Shown here one piece after another: positions 35,262-46,847 of a stretch of 64,000 bases of DNA. The position numbers were made by a program, and so were the translations under genes. A model generated the notes under the pieces. It saw nothing but the letters and a program-made list of their open reading frames with translations, had not been told where the DNA came from and ran no database searches. The number at the start of each line of letters is the position of its first letter. Positions within the stretch are counted from its first letter, which is position 1. This DNA is from Saccharum officinarum (Eukaryota; Streptophyta; Magnoliopsida; Poales; Poaceae): positions 71,873,737 to 71,937,736 of the forward strand of contig CM036170.1 in assembly GCA_020631735.1 (NCBI GenBank), in the 5' to 3' direction.

Positions 35262-35924
35262 GATAAAAAAGCACAACTGGCTCGGATGCAGGCACGGAAA
35301 CCTCTGGATCTACAACAGAACTTCGCGCAAGTGAAGTTCTCAGGTCTGTCTCTGTGAGCACAAGTGAAGTTCTGAGCTGAGGTCTGTCTCTGGGAACACT
35401 GGTGCCTGGTGGAGCAACAGTCTGAAACTGTGAACTCTGAGGGAAGCTCTGGACTGGCACCGGCAAGAAACCTCTGAAACCTTAGACCAGCTGACAACTG
35501 AGGCTGTCCCTGACCCTGAGTATTAGCAAGCTGGGGCTGGAGTCCTGTGTCCTGGAAGAGCTGTACAATGACCAATGCAGGCACTGATTAAAGTGAACAT
35601 CTGGGCCATCTGGGTCTGCTGCTGGACAAGGGCCTGTGCGTGGGCCTCTGACTGCTGCCTAAGCTGCTCCTGGAAGAGTATCTGTTGGTGCTGTCTAGCG
35701 AGCGTCTCTTCCATCCTCCTGGAGTCAGCCGTCTGTCTTTCCTCGACCTCTATTAGCCGTGAAAGTATCTGAACAAGCTCTGTAGGTTGTTCCACTGAGG
35801 CCTCGGTCACTAGTGGTGGAGCATTGGTAACAGGTATATCGTCGTTGTCGTCTCTGCCTACACTCAAACATCCCCCTCCTGACCGTGTGAACTGTGACCT
35901 CTTGTAGGCGAGGAAGCGTAGTTA

Positions 35925-36201
35925 GGGCACTCCCAAGCGTAGTTAGACATCTTGCTGACGTGAAAGTAATCTATTGAGAAGAGAGTAAAAATCGAAAAAA
36001 CGGTTTCTAAACAAGAAAACCTGTCTTCACGTGAATTGATGATAGAAGAAATTAAAGGTGTTGCGTTGGAGAGGGCTAGTGGTTTCTTCCGGTAGTTGGA
36101 CAAGGAGAGCGGATTGGATGAGGGTAAGAAAGGACCCCACGAGAAAAATTTTGCATTCGGAGGTGTGGTTTTTATGGGTAGTTTCTCTATTGAGAGTGCT
36201 C
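35925..36201 (+). mobile_element. Tourist-like MITE
   Basis: A 277 bp element has ends GGGCACTCCCAA and, on the other strand, GAGCACTCTCAA. TTA lies on both sides (35922-35924 and 36202-36204), the PIF/Harbinger target-site size. It splits the retrotransposon ORF remnant, so it arrived after that element. Confidence 0.8.
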
Positions 36202-36952
36202 TTACTATCCTCAGTTTTAGTCTTGGAGTCAAGGTCAATTGAACTATCCCTCCAAGTCTAGCCTCGTGCTCAGCCTCTTCGATTGTTGCGTCCTCCTATG
36301 TGTGTTTCTCCCTGTCCTCGAGGGCTAAGGTAAGTGATGAGCTCGTGGGTAGACGCCTCATTGGTCTCCTGGTGGCTGGCATGTGCGATCCTACTCAACA
36401 TAAAGCTCTCATCGGTAAGGGTAAATCCGTTTATGTCCAATTCTGATTGCATCTGCAACCATGTCCTCAATCTCATTTTTTCTCACTAAAAAGAAGTCGA
36501 CGAACTCGAACTGCTCTCCGGTCCAGAGTGAAAGAAGCAACCACTATTGCAAACTCGTTAAGGACTCTCTGTTGCCCCCCTATGGGCAATGTCGTCTTGT
36601 ACAATGCAATGTGAAAGACGTACACCTTTGGTAGCAAATGATCTGGCGTGTAGAGAGACCCGTCGGTGAAGGGTTGTTTGACCTGCCGGTGTAGGGAACG
36701 AGCCTCCAACTTTGCACAACCAGGTTGAACGAGCGTTTCCATAGAATTTTTTGTGCACTCCTATCTGACTCGGCCACTCCAAGGTCTATCCTTGGTATCT
36801 CTTTGTACAACCTCTATGGTCCATCCTCTAGCATAAATTGAATGTACTCCCTCTCTGGGTCGATCCTCATTGTCATGTAAAACTACCTCACCCAAGGTAC
36901 TATGGTACTACGATTCAGTACACCTCGATGAACAAGTGAACAAAGCCCTGAA

Positions 36953-36955
<3 letters not shown>

Positions 36956-36989
<34 letters not shown>

Positions 36990-36990
36990 C
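36956..36990. repeat. CT/GA microsatellite
   Basis: A run of TC dinucleotides of about 30 bases. On the minus strand it reads as an Arg-Glu repeat, which is not meaningful protein. Confidence 0.9.
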
Positions 36991-37340
36991 TTCGTGCCAA
37001 AGAGGGCGTATGCTAAGCATCCTCGGGCGAGAGGGCGCTGACAGGTAGCAGTTGGTGACAACTCCTCCGGAGCAAGGGTGGAGGTCTGGTGTGTGGAGTA
37101 GAATTGCCTCATCTCCTCAAGTTGCTCCTGGGTGAAGGATTGTCTAGTTAGTCTATGTTGGCTGACTTTCCTCAACCAGTTGTTGTCCTGCTGGTCTGTC
37201 TTTCTTAAATCCTTAGACCACTGCCTCGGTTCTGACTTGCCTCCCAAGCTAGCACGGCCAGGGTGGGTTGCTCCAAGCGTTCTCGGCGCCTCTCTGTCTT
37301 GATCTTCTTCTATCTAGGCTCCTCTGTTGCCTTCCCCTTT

Positions 37341-38488
37341 CCCTTTCCTGCCATCTGCATCTGCATGAGAATATGGTGGAAAGATCGAGATATGTGTTGA
37401 TATATAAAAAGTGGTATAGCTATGGGATAAGAAAAGATGTTCTAATACCATAGCATGGATAGATAGATTTGAACATGCAGACATTGATAGAGGATGGCTT
37501 ATGACATGATAAGGGATATGAAATCCTGACCAAGAGATTAAGCATAATACTGATAGAAGAGCACGCCATGAATGAGCCAAGGATTTAGGATGGAGCAAAC
37601 CGCTTATATTATCACAATGAATCAAGTAGATCATAGAGCAACCCCTAGAGCACTTAGGTGTCATGGTAGTAATTAGTGACTCGACACAGTCAATTCGAAT
37701 GCTTTTAAATTTTGTTTTGAATTAAAACTTAATTTTGAGCATGTATTTGTTAAGAAACTTCGGATTTTACCTAAACACGCATGCTAAAAAAATCTATGAC
37801 AAAATATTACTTTCTGAACCACAAATTTAGATAATTTTTCTCGGACTATTTAGTCTATTTTAAAGCTAAAAAGGTTATCATAAGACTCAAATATAGTATT
37901 ACAAGAAGATTTTTAATAATATTAAAACTACAAGAAGTATGTTACCGGATACAAGCAAAATCATGCTATCGGTGGCGGCTTAACTTACCTGCTCAATCAC
38001 GCCATTCACTACGGCGTCACTCAGCTGATAAGTGTTCTTTGGCCATGCCAGCTAGTCACCACGTTCTTTACTTCTTTGGTTTGAAAAAGGCTCTTTTTAA
38101 TATTTTAGTTTTTTTGGTTTTTTTTTAAATCTCCCTTGCCGAACTGGTGAAGAGCCTCGATTGATATCCGTGCACATAGCATCTTCGGAAAAGAAACTTT
38201 AAAGACCATTGAGATATGGCAACGATAACGTCTCTTAGCCTCTTAGGAATGGACAGATCACAGATGTACTGTAGTATTCGCACCTTAACAAACTCGAGTC
38301 AAATACTGCCATATCCGTACATTGAAAGCCAACCACGCATACATTTAGCATAACGCATTGTCTGTAAACACAGTTAGAATTATCTCAAATCAACCCGGAC
38401 AGATCATACATGACAGGAGTAAAACAACCTAACTCAGATAATACATCACGGAGTTAAAAAAACACAAAACCTAAATCACAAGACCTGA
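37341..38488. other. Intergenic region before the IQD gene's 3' end
   Basis: AT-rich with no convincing frame. The last few hundred bases presumably include the 3' UTR of the IQD gene, which is read leftwards into this region. Confidence 0.5.
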
Positions 38489-39920
38489 TCAGGCAGCAGG
38501 GACATCCTTCAGTGTTGCAGGATCGACCTTCGGAGGGTCGGAATGGCGTCTCACTCTTTCCTTCGGCTTATCTGTCGGCACAACACTTGGTTTATCGACA
38601 ACAGGGAACGACAGGCGCTTCTTAACAACAGAGTGGACCAAAGGTGCTCTCTCAGGAACCTCAAGCTTCTCAGTCAATAGACTGCGGTACCGAGACTTCG
38701 CCCTTGCAGACTCTGTCGACTGCATGTAACTGGGAAGAGGTGGTGTGCTCGTCAGGCTTGCATCATCCCGGACTGAGCCTCCTCCACCTGTGCTCTGCCT
38801 CCTTGGGCGCTCAGAGCGTATGCTTGTGATGCTCCTCAGGTCATCCTCCTTGTACAGCCAATTGCCCCTTGGACTTGCTGGCCTGGTTTTTCCTGAGGTT
38901 GATGGGGCCTTTGATGGCGGAGTTGAAGGTGATTGCCGGCTTGGTGGGCGGCTCGACTTGTTTGGTGTTGCTGGTCTCTGGATTGAAATGGCACGGGATA
39001 CAGATGCTCGAACAGTACCGATGCTTGGATTCTTTGTCAGAGCACGTTCTTTAGGATCCTTGTCCGCCGATCGGCTCTCCCAAGGTCTTGCTGTCATCCA
39101 GCGTTCCATCCAGCTCCAGCCCCAGTTAGGGTTCCCAGGTTCCGTGAAAGTAGGGGTTATAGTTCGACCAGAATTCCTCCACTGCATGAGAAGACCAAAA
39201 AAAGAATGGCAAAAGAGTGAGAAAACAGAGCAACATGTATAGAACAAATCAATGTAGCACAGAAGTTGGGACCAGCTAAACAAGAAAAATAATATATGAA
39301 CTCAACAGAAACAAAAGAGACAACTTGCCTGGTGAGAAAATGCATATGCAAGTGCTCTTTCTCGTCTCAGTGCAGCTTCCTGTTTCATCATTAGGTTGGC
39401 CTCAATTTGCTCTTTGGATTGATGACTGTGATCCCAGTCTTCATCAATCTGATAAGAAAATTGACTGTCAGAAATCTCTTGTATCAGGACGTCCTATTCT
39501 ATAATTGCATCATCTAGTACCCAAAGAAAAACTCTACTTGGGTGTGACATTATGTTCTAAATTATGGTATAGAACATAGGGATAGAGAAAAACACATTTT
39601 CCCTAGATATCAATGTAGCTTAGAAGACTCTTGCATCAAAATGGTGTGCTCACCTTCATTTTCTCAAGTTCCCTTTGATGTTTCAATTGGAGCTGCCTTT
39701 GAAGAGTCTGTTTTTCCTCCTCCAACTTCACCCTTCTAGAGTAGATTTGAGTTTGAACTCTTGTCATTGTTTGTGTGCATTGCAAGGTGTGAGCGGTTTG
39801 GCGCTTGACAGCATTTCCATCAACAAGTGACTTCAATCTAACTAGACCTCTTAGTGCCCGCAATGCTCTCCTTGCCTAAAATTGAAATTTGTTTTTGCAG
39901 ATTTATAAGCACTTAATATC

Positions 39921-39954
<34 letters not shown>

Positions 39955-41050
39955 TAGCCTTTTGTCCCAAACAAGTTGGGGTAGGCTAAAGATGAAACCC
40001 AAAAGAGACAAGAAACAGGGAGACACTTAATATCACATAGAAAGAAAAATAAACAAAATATTCATATAAATAGGTCAATGAATCCAATAAGATAAGTGGA
40101 AGTATTCTCAATAGATCATGTTTAGTCACACTTTAACTTGTTTTTTCAGCTGTAACATTAGCATCAGCATCTCTTTAAGTGCCATAAAAGATAGGAAACA
40201 TCGGATAAAGATAAGTTTGAAAACGACCAGCAAAGTGAAATCTTGGCTGTATTCTAAAATGAACAGATCATAGAGATACAAAATGATGATAGACAGCAAC
40301 GCTTTACCAACCAAATCAGATGTCTTACAAAATATTAACCAAAAGTTAGTTTGCGTGCATGGTCTCAAGAGCTAATAAGTTCAAGACAGTGACCTACAGC
40401 AGTCAGAGGATCCGAATTTTCTTACCATAGGGCAAGTGCAACAACATCAACAAGATAACAGAAGCAAATAGTAAATGACCTACAAGTGCAGATGAATTAC
40501 CAGATAACCCCTGAAGGCAGTCTGAATCTTGGTGGCAGCAAGTTCTTCCCTTGAACTAACAGGCATTTTTGGTGCAGGCGTGGTAACTGCTGTGAGGCGG
40601 ACAACCTCCGCAGCAGCCTGGGCAGCAACTGCTGCAGCTTCAGCAGCAACAGCAGATGCAAGCGCAACAGAATATGCATGCTTGTTCTGCTCACTGTCTG
40701 TTTCAACCGGATTGACATCTTTAATCTCCAGAGAGTGGGGCTGAGTTGGTGGTGGTGATGGCAACGGTGCTACTGGAGCAGTCCCTGGCACCGTTGAGAT
40801 CGAAGGCTCCGAGTGCTTCTTCGATTTTCCAAATGGCCATCTCCTCTTGCATTTTGACTTGTCTGCCTTCTCAGCCTTCATAGTAGACACAAGCCATACA
40901 GATTGAAATGAAAGAACTTTAATACCAAGTGGACCATTTTTTTTTTGCTGTGAATAGGGAATTTCGACATACCTTTGCTGCCTTTCCATCCGGATCAGAG
41001 GAGCTGAAGACTTTCTTCACCGCACTAAACCACTTTCCTTTCTTACCCAT
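38489..41050 (-). CDS. IQD: IQ67-domain (IQD) calmodulin-binding protein
   Basis: Five coding exons (41050-40973, 40875-40501, 39875-39654, 39448-39329 and 39181-38489) give an intact protein of 495 residues with all phases consistent. IQD proteins bind calmodulin through the IQ67 domain and act as scaffolds at microtubules, plasma membrane or nucleus. The N-terminus MGKKGKWFSAVKKVF is basic, followed by the Lys/Arg-rich WPFGKSKK. An Ala-rich helix (VALASAVAAEAAAVAAQAAAE) leads into the IQ67 domain across exons 2 and 3, starting at KIQTAFRGYLARR, with spaced hydrophobic and basic repeats to TRVQTQIYSRR. A Glu/Gln-rich coiled coil follows. The C-terminus has the DUF4005 signature PSYMQSTESARAKSR. 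The intron after the fourth coding exon starts GC (CAG|GCAAGT), a known minor donor class. A leader intron is likely upstream. I see no defect. Confidence 0.93.
39921..40023 (-). mobile_element. 5'-truncated SINE/LINE tail with (TTG)n end
   Basis: Read on the minus strand, a body with CTACCCCAACTTGTTTGGGA ends in about 11 TTG units. It is flanked by an 11-base direct repeat CACTTAATATC (39910-39920 and 40024-40034), the signature of target-primed retroposition. It lies in the intron between the second and third coding exons of the IQD gene. Confidence 0.75.
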
Positions 41051-42050
41051 TCTTTGGGTTCTATTACTGCGCCTTCAATGTCTAGCTGCAAGCCTGCAAG
41101 TACAAGAACAGATCAAAGGTGTGCCAGAATGTCTCCACTAAAAAAAGGCTGTACCCAAATATTTGACCAGCAGAATCTAATATTTGCAACAGCAACCAAA
41201 ACATGATGGAAAACACGAAAAAAATCGGAAGTAATAAACCAGGGATCAAAAGTTCTACTTAGTGTTCTTGTACTCCCTCAGGAGTAAAAATTCTAAAAAA
41301 AGAAAGTGATAATACCAGTACCAGAGAATATGCGAAATGAAGAGGAGTTCTACGGTTCTACCACAAATCGGCAACAGGAACAGCTTCCCAGTTCCCACTG
41401 CTCAAATGCCGTACAGACAAAAAAAATCCCGTCTTCACCACGAATTACTACACACCAAAGATTGGACTGAATCGAGCAAAAAAACCACGAATTAGGTGGA
41501 ATTGAGCCTACAGGTAAGCTGTGTGGCGTGTTCTTCGCGAACCAGCGCACAATTCTTCCCTATAACTGGCAACTTCTTCACAGAAGAAGAAAGGCACGTT
41601 TTGGCACACAAACTAAGCTTCGTGTGGCGTCTTCTATCCTTCGGCACTCGATCAAGCGTTCAGCCGGGAAGTACTCACCGGAAGGCGGAGACCGAAACAC
41701 AAACGGGAAGACTGACCCTCGAACACCTGTGCCTCAGGCACCCGCCGCGCCCCCTTCTTCCACAATCGCTGCGCAAAACCAGAAAACCCAAAACAAAACC
41801 TCAGGCAAAGCCAACCAAGAGAATCGAACACCGGTGCGCGCAAAACCCAAAAGATCCTCAATTTACCGCGAGAAAGGCAAGCTTTCACGTCGAAGCAAGT
41901 TAAGCAACCACGAAAGCCCTGAGCCCCTCACCTTCCTCACCGCACTGAAGACGCCAACGACCTAACTCTGGTCGCCCTCGGAAGCCACCGCCCACCGCAC
42001 GGACATCTATCACCTCCTCCTCTACGGCGGCTTATAGTCAGATCAAACAC
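41051..42050 (-). promoter_or_regulatory. 5' UTR, leader intron and promoter of the IQD gene
   Basis: A short exon at 41093-41051 precedes the start codon and is fronted by a clean acceptor (TTGCAG). A plausible donor (GAGGAAG|GTGAGG) lies at 41932, which would give a leader intron of about 840 bases. Leader introns are common in this family. Frames on both strands here are shadows. Confidence 0.45.
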
Positions 42051-42590
42051 GCGACCAACGCATCCAGGACGAAGAAAAAAAATATAAACCGGGGGCGAAA
42101 AGGAAAGTAGAAGGCGAGGATGGGAAGTGGAAGGGCAAGCAGCCCAACCTTTTTTCTCTCGCTTTCCTCGCCAGTCCAAAGGCGCCCCCTTTTATCGGCT
42201 AGCCCAGCCGCGCACGCAGAATCGATTCGCCCACCCCACCGCCCGGACGGCGACCCCGTCCCGCCCTGTTCACCCCCGCCTGGGCGCGTGGCCCCGCTTT
42301 GCCCTTCAGCCGCGGACCACGGCGGCGAGGGAGGCGGGCAGCCGGAGGTGGGGTGCGGCGGGGAGCGGGGCCCGCCGGCGACGACGAGCCGTTCCCTTCC
42401 GCTTCCGCTCCCGATCTCCTCCTCGTGTCGTGACGGTCACGCTCCCGGTGCCAGCCGAAAGGCGCTGTCCCTGTGCATCTCTTATATTGGCAGCGGGGCG
42501 GCCCGCCGAGGGGAGCATGACAGCTGGGCCCCACGCGGCCGCGGACCCGTCGCGGCAGAAGACGCTAGCCAGTTGCGACGACTGGTAGTA
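42051..42590. other. GC-rich region upstream of the IQD gene
   Basis: Very GC-rich with overlapping open frames on both strands and no recognisable domain. It is most simply the upstream CpG-rich region of the IQD promoter. Confidence 0.4.
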
Positions 42591-42598
42591 CGAGCCGG

Positions 42599-43139
42599 TA
42601 GCCCTGGGCATTCGGTCTGACCGAACCGATCGGTCTCGGTCTTCGGTCATTTTGAAAGTTCGGTCATCTAAAAACGGAGACCGATCGGTTAGTTTTAAAA
42701 CTCAGGACCGAGCAAGTTCGGTCTCGGTTAGTTCGGTTCGGTCTCGGTCATGACCGAACTAACCGAACTTCACAAAACAACTACTAAATATTGTAATTTG
42801 TAGCAAATTTCCAATATTTTTTTCTATTTCAAGGCAAAAATACAATACAAAATATAGATTAACATAGTGATAAGAGTGATGGTTGATATAAACCCACTAG
42901 AATAAATATTATATCACTAATAATAGTCTAAATTACATATTATGTCAACAAAATTCAAATGTTCGGTTAATTCGGTTAGTTCGGTTACCCGAGGTAATGA
43001 CCGAACTAAGTCCGGTTAGTTCGGTTACTTCAAACTGAAGACCGAACTTGTGACCGAAATTTTCGGTCTCGGTCACTTCGGTCTCAGTCTCAGTTAGTTC
43101 GGTTCGGTCTTCGGTCTTCGGTAATTATGCCGAGAGCTA
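42599..43139 (+). mobile_element. hAT-type nonautonomous element filled with TTCGGT repeats
   Basis: A 541 bp element has ends TAGCCCTGGGCAT and, on the other strand, TAGCTCTCGGCAT. It is flanked by exact eight-base duplications CGAGCCGG (42591-42598 and 43140-43147), the hAT target size. Dozens of TTCGGT/ACCGAA motifs in both orientations fill the two subterminal regions, while the centre is AT-rich. Subterminal arrays bind hAT transposase in known elements. It sits just upstream of the IQD promoter region. Confidence 0.85.
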
Positions 43140-43350
43140 CGAGCCGGAGACGTTGGCTTTGGCTTATGGCCTGCGGCTGCAGGCCTGCAGCCTGTAGCTG
43201 CAGCCCCGCGCCTCCGCTCCCGCAGCAGGCCAACCGGCTGGTGGCCCACATGTCATGGACGGACGCGGATCTTTCTTTCTTCGCGCCGATTGCCGGCACC
43301 GTGTAGTGGGCAACCGATAGCAGGTACGGAAGTAGGAGCAGTAGCACCCA

Positions 43351-43607
43351 ACCTTGTTCCCAGTTTTCTCCCCAAATTCCACTATGAAAAAGAAGATTCT
43401 CCGTCACATCAAAATGTCGGCAAATGCATAGAGTACTAAATGATGATAAAATCAAAAACTAATTGCATAGTTTTGTTGTACTTTGCGAGACGAATATTTT
43501 AAGCCTAGTTAGTCAAAATTTGAATAATTTTTACCAAATACAAACGAAATGCTACAGGAATTCTGATACAGTGTTTTTCTCCCCAATTCACTGAACTAAA
43601 CGAGGCC
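43351..43607 (+). mobile_element. MITE of the CTAAACNAGGCC group, copy 2
   Basis: The core (GATTCTCCGTCACATC, AACTAATTGCA, GCGAGACGAAT, GCTACAG) matches the copy at 47955-48214. The right end is CTAAACGAGGCC and the left end ACCTTGTTCCCAG is eroded. The target duplication is not clear. Confidence 0.65.
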
Positions 43608-45965
43608 CCAGTGCCCCACCGGTACTAACTGCAAGGCCCACATGTCATTGACACTGTTAGCTTCAGTTAGAGGGGCCCACCCGCACCGTTCCAACTTGAT
43701 CCCGTTAATGCCCGTGTTAAATGGGGGCATTTACGCCTCGGTGACTCCGTCATTAAACGTTCCAAGATAGGAAAGGCCTGGAAAGGCTTCGCTCGGCCGT
43801 TTTTTACAGCTTTTATTATCAGTTGACGATGCAGTAACCAGTGAAAACGCTGTTGGCCTTTGTGTACAGACTACAGTACTATTTTTGCAGTTTTTTTGCC
43901 TGCCTGCCAGCCATTCTTTACTCCCATAGGCAGATAGGCCCATGCTTTGGAGAGTGGAGACGAGAGCAAAGGCCAAAGGGCAAGGCGATGGAACGGGTGG
44001 CAATGGCACATCATACTCCATATGATTAGAATAGCGTTGGTGTCAGTGCAACGGAGAGGCTGCGACCTGCGAGATGAGATCCGTTTGCTTGTGTGGTTTT
44101 TTTTATTAAACTACGCGCGCCAGCCCCTCGCGTCGCGGTGTCCTCTGTCCTGGATGCCGGATCTTGCCAACTAGGTGGACGCCACGGGCATCGTTGTTGC
44201 CCTCGGTTCTGGGTGGTCTCGCACGTGCCCAATGCCAGATTGAGTAGTCGCCCAGCCACCTTTACCCCGACGGCTGCGGACACCTTTTCGCCATTGTACG
44301 GGGGCGGCGGGGGAGGGCAGCAGAGCATGGGAACGGTGGGAACAGCTAGGTCGATCAATACTGTATTGGGGACGGTGTTAGCTCAACCCGCTGCAACAAA
44401 ACCAGTAATGAGCCGTAACCGTAAGGTTGATCTTAAATAGAAACGGATCCATGCAGTTAGGATCTAATGACCCAACCAAGGTTGGCTCCGTAGCTCCTGA
44501 CCACGCAGGTACACAAGTCTGCTATCCAAATATATGTATACGTCTCTACTTAGACATGTAATGTAATCAGAGATGTAACATAGTTATTCCTGAACCAACA
44601 AATAGACTTACTTTTTTGTGGGCTATAGATAATCTATGAATAAAATTACATATTTGTGGGTTTGTAGGCAAACCAACATTGCATCTCTACCGCCACTGCA
44701 GGTCCGTAAACCCTATCGCAAGAGAAGACAAGACCGTGCGGACATGCTACAAGACGGCGGTGGGCACATCATCTCTATCCATCAAGGCGAGTCCTGAAGT
44801 CGCCACATCCACCACTTCATCTGGTCGTCTCCATATCTAACCTCCCTTATGGTTGGGCTATAGACTATTGCTCAACCTGTAATGTAGCCAAACCTATAGA
44901 CAACATGTAACATGGCCTCTAAGAATTGCACCGCCACCCTACTTGCGACAGCGGCGATCCTCCCTTAGATAGGCTAGAAGGCCGAACCTTTGAGCTTCTA
45001 TTTGTGGGGGTTTAGTGTGTTCCTGCGGTGTATGTCGTACCGCACAATTTTACCCTTTGGTCGGGAATTTTTGCTCATATTTGAGAGGAGAGGGGGTGAT
45101 TGGTGTTGATTTGGTGAGCAAACCTTGTTATTGGAGTGGCGAGAAAAAGTTCATTGGGATCCTAGTCTTTTACAAATTGAGTAGAAAACAGGGAGTGTTT
45201 GCTCTTAGATTTTTCATTTAGGGAACTAGAAGCATGTCCCCCATGTTATTGCAAGGCTTTCTTAAAAATAAAATAGTTACATGTATGAGTTGGATCTACA
45301 TATTCTTGCATCGATTCTTAACAAAATTGGCATGACAATGAAAGAATTCAATAATAAAAAACAAAAAATAGATTAAATTATAAGACGATAGAACAACAAA
45401 ACAAATAATAATATATATGCACACCATGTATATTTACTATATATTGAAAATAGCAATTGCACTTAGTGGAGATGGTGTTGATTGCTTGCATTAATAGGTT
45501 GCAAGTTAGTGAACTGACATATGGCATTAGTGAAACGGTGTGGATAATTAGTAAAAAATGATGTGAATGACTTGCATATTAAGATAGAACTTGTAGTGGT
45601 GTTTGAAAAAAATATAAGATATATAGATATAGATATAGATATAGATATAGATTTGCAGAAATCTAGTGGAGTTTCACCACCAAACTTCTCAAGCTACAGT
45701 ACATTTTGTTTTCTCAGTATACGAACTTCAATCAAAGCAATTTATCTCACATACAAATGGCTTTGTCTTTTTTGGTATAAAATAGCTGGTTGGAACTTGG
45801 AACAGCCAGATTGTTGTTCAAAATCAAGAAAAAAAATCGAATGCATGTTCATAGGTTGAAACACAAAGAAACTGAGCTTTGGCTATGGCAGATTTAGAGC
45901 CAGTGCTGCTTTAAGCATTAATGTGCTCCACTGTATTGATCCGTCATCTGAAAAATGAAAGTTAA
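43608..45965. other. Intergenic, nothing assigned
   Basis: No protein family recognised in any frame. An (ATAGAT)n microsatellite lies at 45621-45652. Frames near 43731-44440 lack recognisable domains. Confidence 0.5.
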
Positions 45966-46262
45966 GGGTGTGTTTAGCCCCCCATTTCACCTAAAAAATT
46001 TTGGGTTTTAGTCCATTATTTTGTAAAATGGAACTAAACACCATACAAAATTTTTGGCAAAAACGTATCAATTCTTCATTTTTGGATTTTGGCCTCAAGA
46101 GACAAAAAAGCCAAAAAAAAAAAACCCTCACCCACCCCATGAAAAATTTGGTATTTTGGATGGAACTAAACATACACATGAAAACTTTAGCATCTTGCAT
46201 TTCATCATTCCAAAGTGGTTGGCATTTTGCATTTTGCATTCCATGGGAAACTAAACACAACC
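45966..46262 (+). mobile_element. MITE with TAA target duplication
   Basis: A 297 bp element has ends GGGTGTGTTTAG and, on the other strand, GGTTGTGTTTAG. TAA lies on each side (45963-45965 and 46263-46265). It is PIF/Harbinger-like by target size. It contains a poly-A run and no coding capacity. Confidence 0.75.
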
Positions 46263-46640
46263 TAATTTGTACTATTTTGTTAGTACCTAGAGCCTAGAGG
46301 TACTATAATCAGTATATAGCTAATGTAAACAGCCGAACTAAATTATTCTTATCGTTATGTCGTAAGCATGCTTCACTCTATTGATCCGTCCATCTGATAG
46401 CTCTTTGATATCCAAGCTTCTAGCCTGCTGCTGCAGCAACTAAATCACCCTTGTTGAGCTTAGAACTGCAGAATTGTTGAGCTCAACTTGGGCCATGACC
46501 ATGAGGATGGCATTGGTTGTGTACTTGTATGGATCAGTTCTATAAAATTATAAGCTCATGGATTTCATGAGTATAGTAATCACGCCCAATTAGCTGTTCA
46601 GTATATGATTAGTATAAAGTGACAGATACATTGACTGACC

Positions 46641-46830
46641 CATGTTGTGTACATATATGACTAATAAAAGCAGAGTGACAATATTTCGGATAGGCACATA
46701 ATATCCATTAGGATTTTAGCTAGTAATTTAAAACACATGCTGTGTACATATATGAATAACAAAGCAGAGTGACAATATTTTGGATCGGCACATAATATCC
46801 ATTAGGATTTTTAGCTAGTAATTTAAATCA
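46641..46830. repeat. Tandem duplication, 95-base unit
   Basis: Units start at 46641 (CATGTTGTGTACATATATGA) and 46736 (CATGCTGTGTACATATATGA) and run through CACATAATATCCATTAGGAT and TAGCTAGTAATTTAAA. They differ by a few substitutions and small indels. They lie directly beside the target site of the next element. Confidence 0.85.
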
Positions 46831-46847
46831 ACTCGTGGTCCTAGCTG

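Larger units (their letters stand above)
35262..37340 (-). pseudogene. Decayed LTR-retrotransposon ORF (Athila-like / plant transposon protein)
   Basis: Minus-strand frames interrupted by stops and shifts read in order: GKGKGEGN-type basic start (about 37340), SFTQEQLEEMRQFY, FQGFVHLFIEVY, a block with RIDPEREYIQFMLEDGP and LYKEIPRIDLGV, and PFTDGSLYTPDHLLPK (36680). A Gln-rich coiled coil follows (LSRLIEVEERQTADS to QQTQMAQMF, 35850-35600), then a low-complexity tail. This order resembles the ORF found in grass Athila-like Ty3/gypsy elements (the 'putative plant transposon protein' type). No LTRs or pol were found nearby. A CT microsatellite (36956-36990) and a MITE interrupt it. Confidence 0.5.

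Noticed and set aside
36915..37247. Protein with an Arg-Glu repeat
   Set aside because: The repeat is a CT/GA microsatellite. The flanking frame belongs to a decayed retrotransposon ORF.
44093..44440. 115-codon frame in the intergenic region
   Set aside because: No homology is recognised, an overlapping frame exists on the other strand, and no splice or promoter context supports it.
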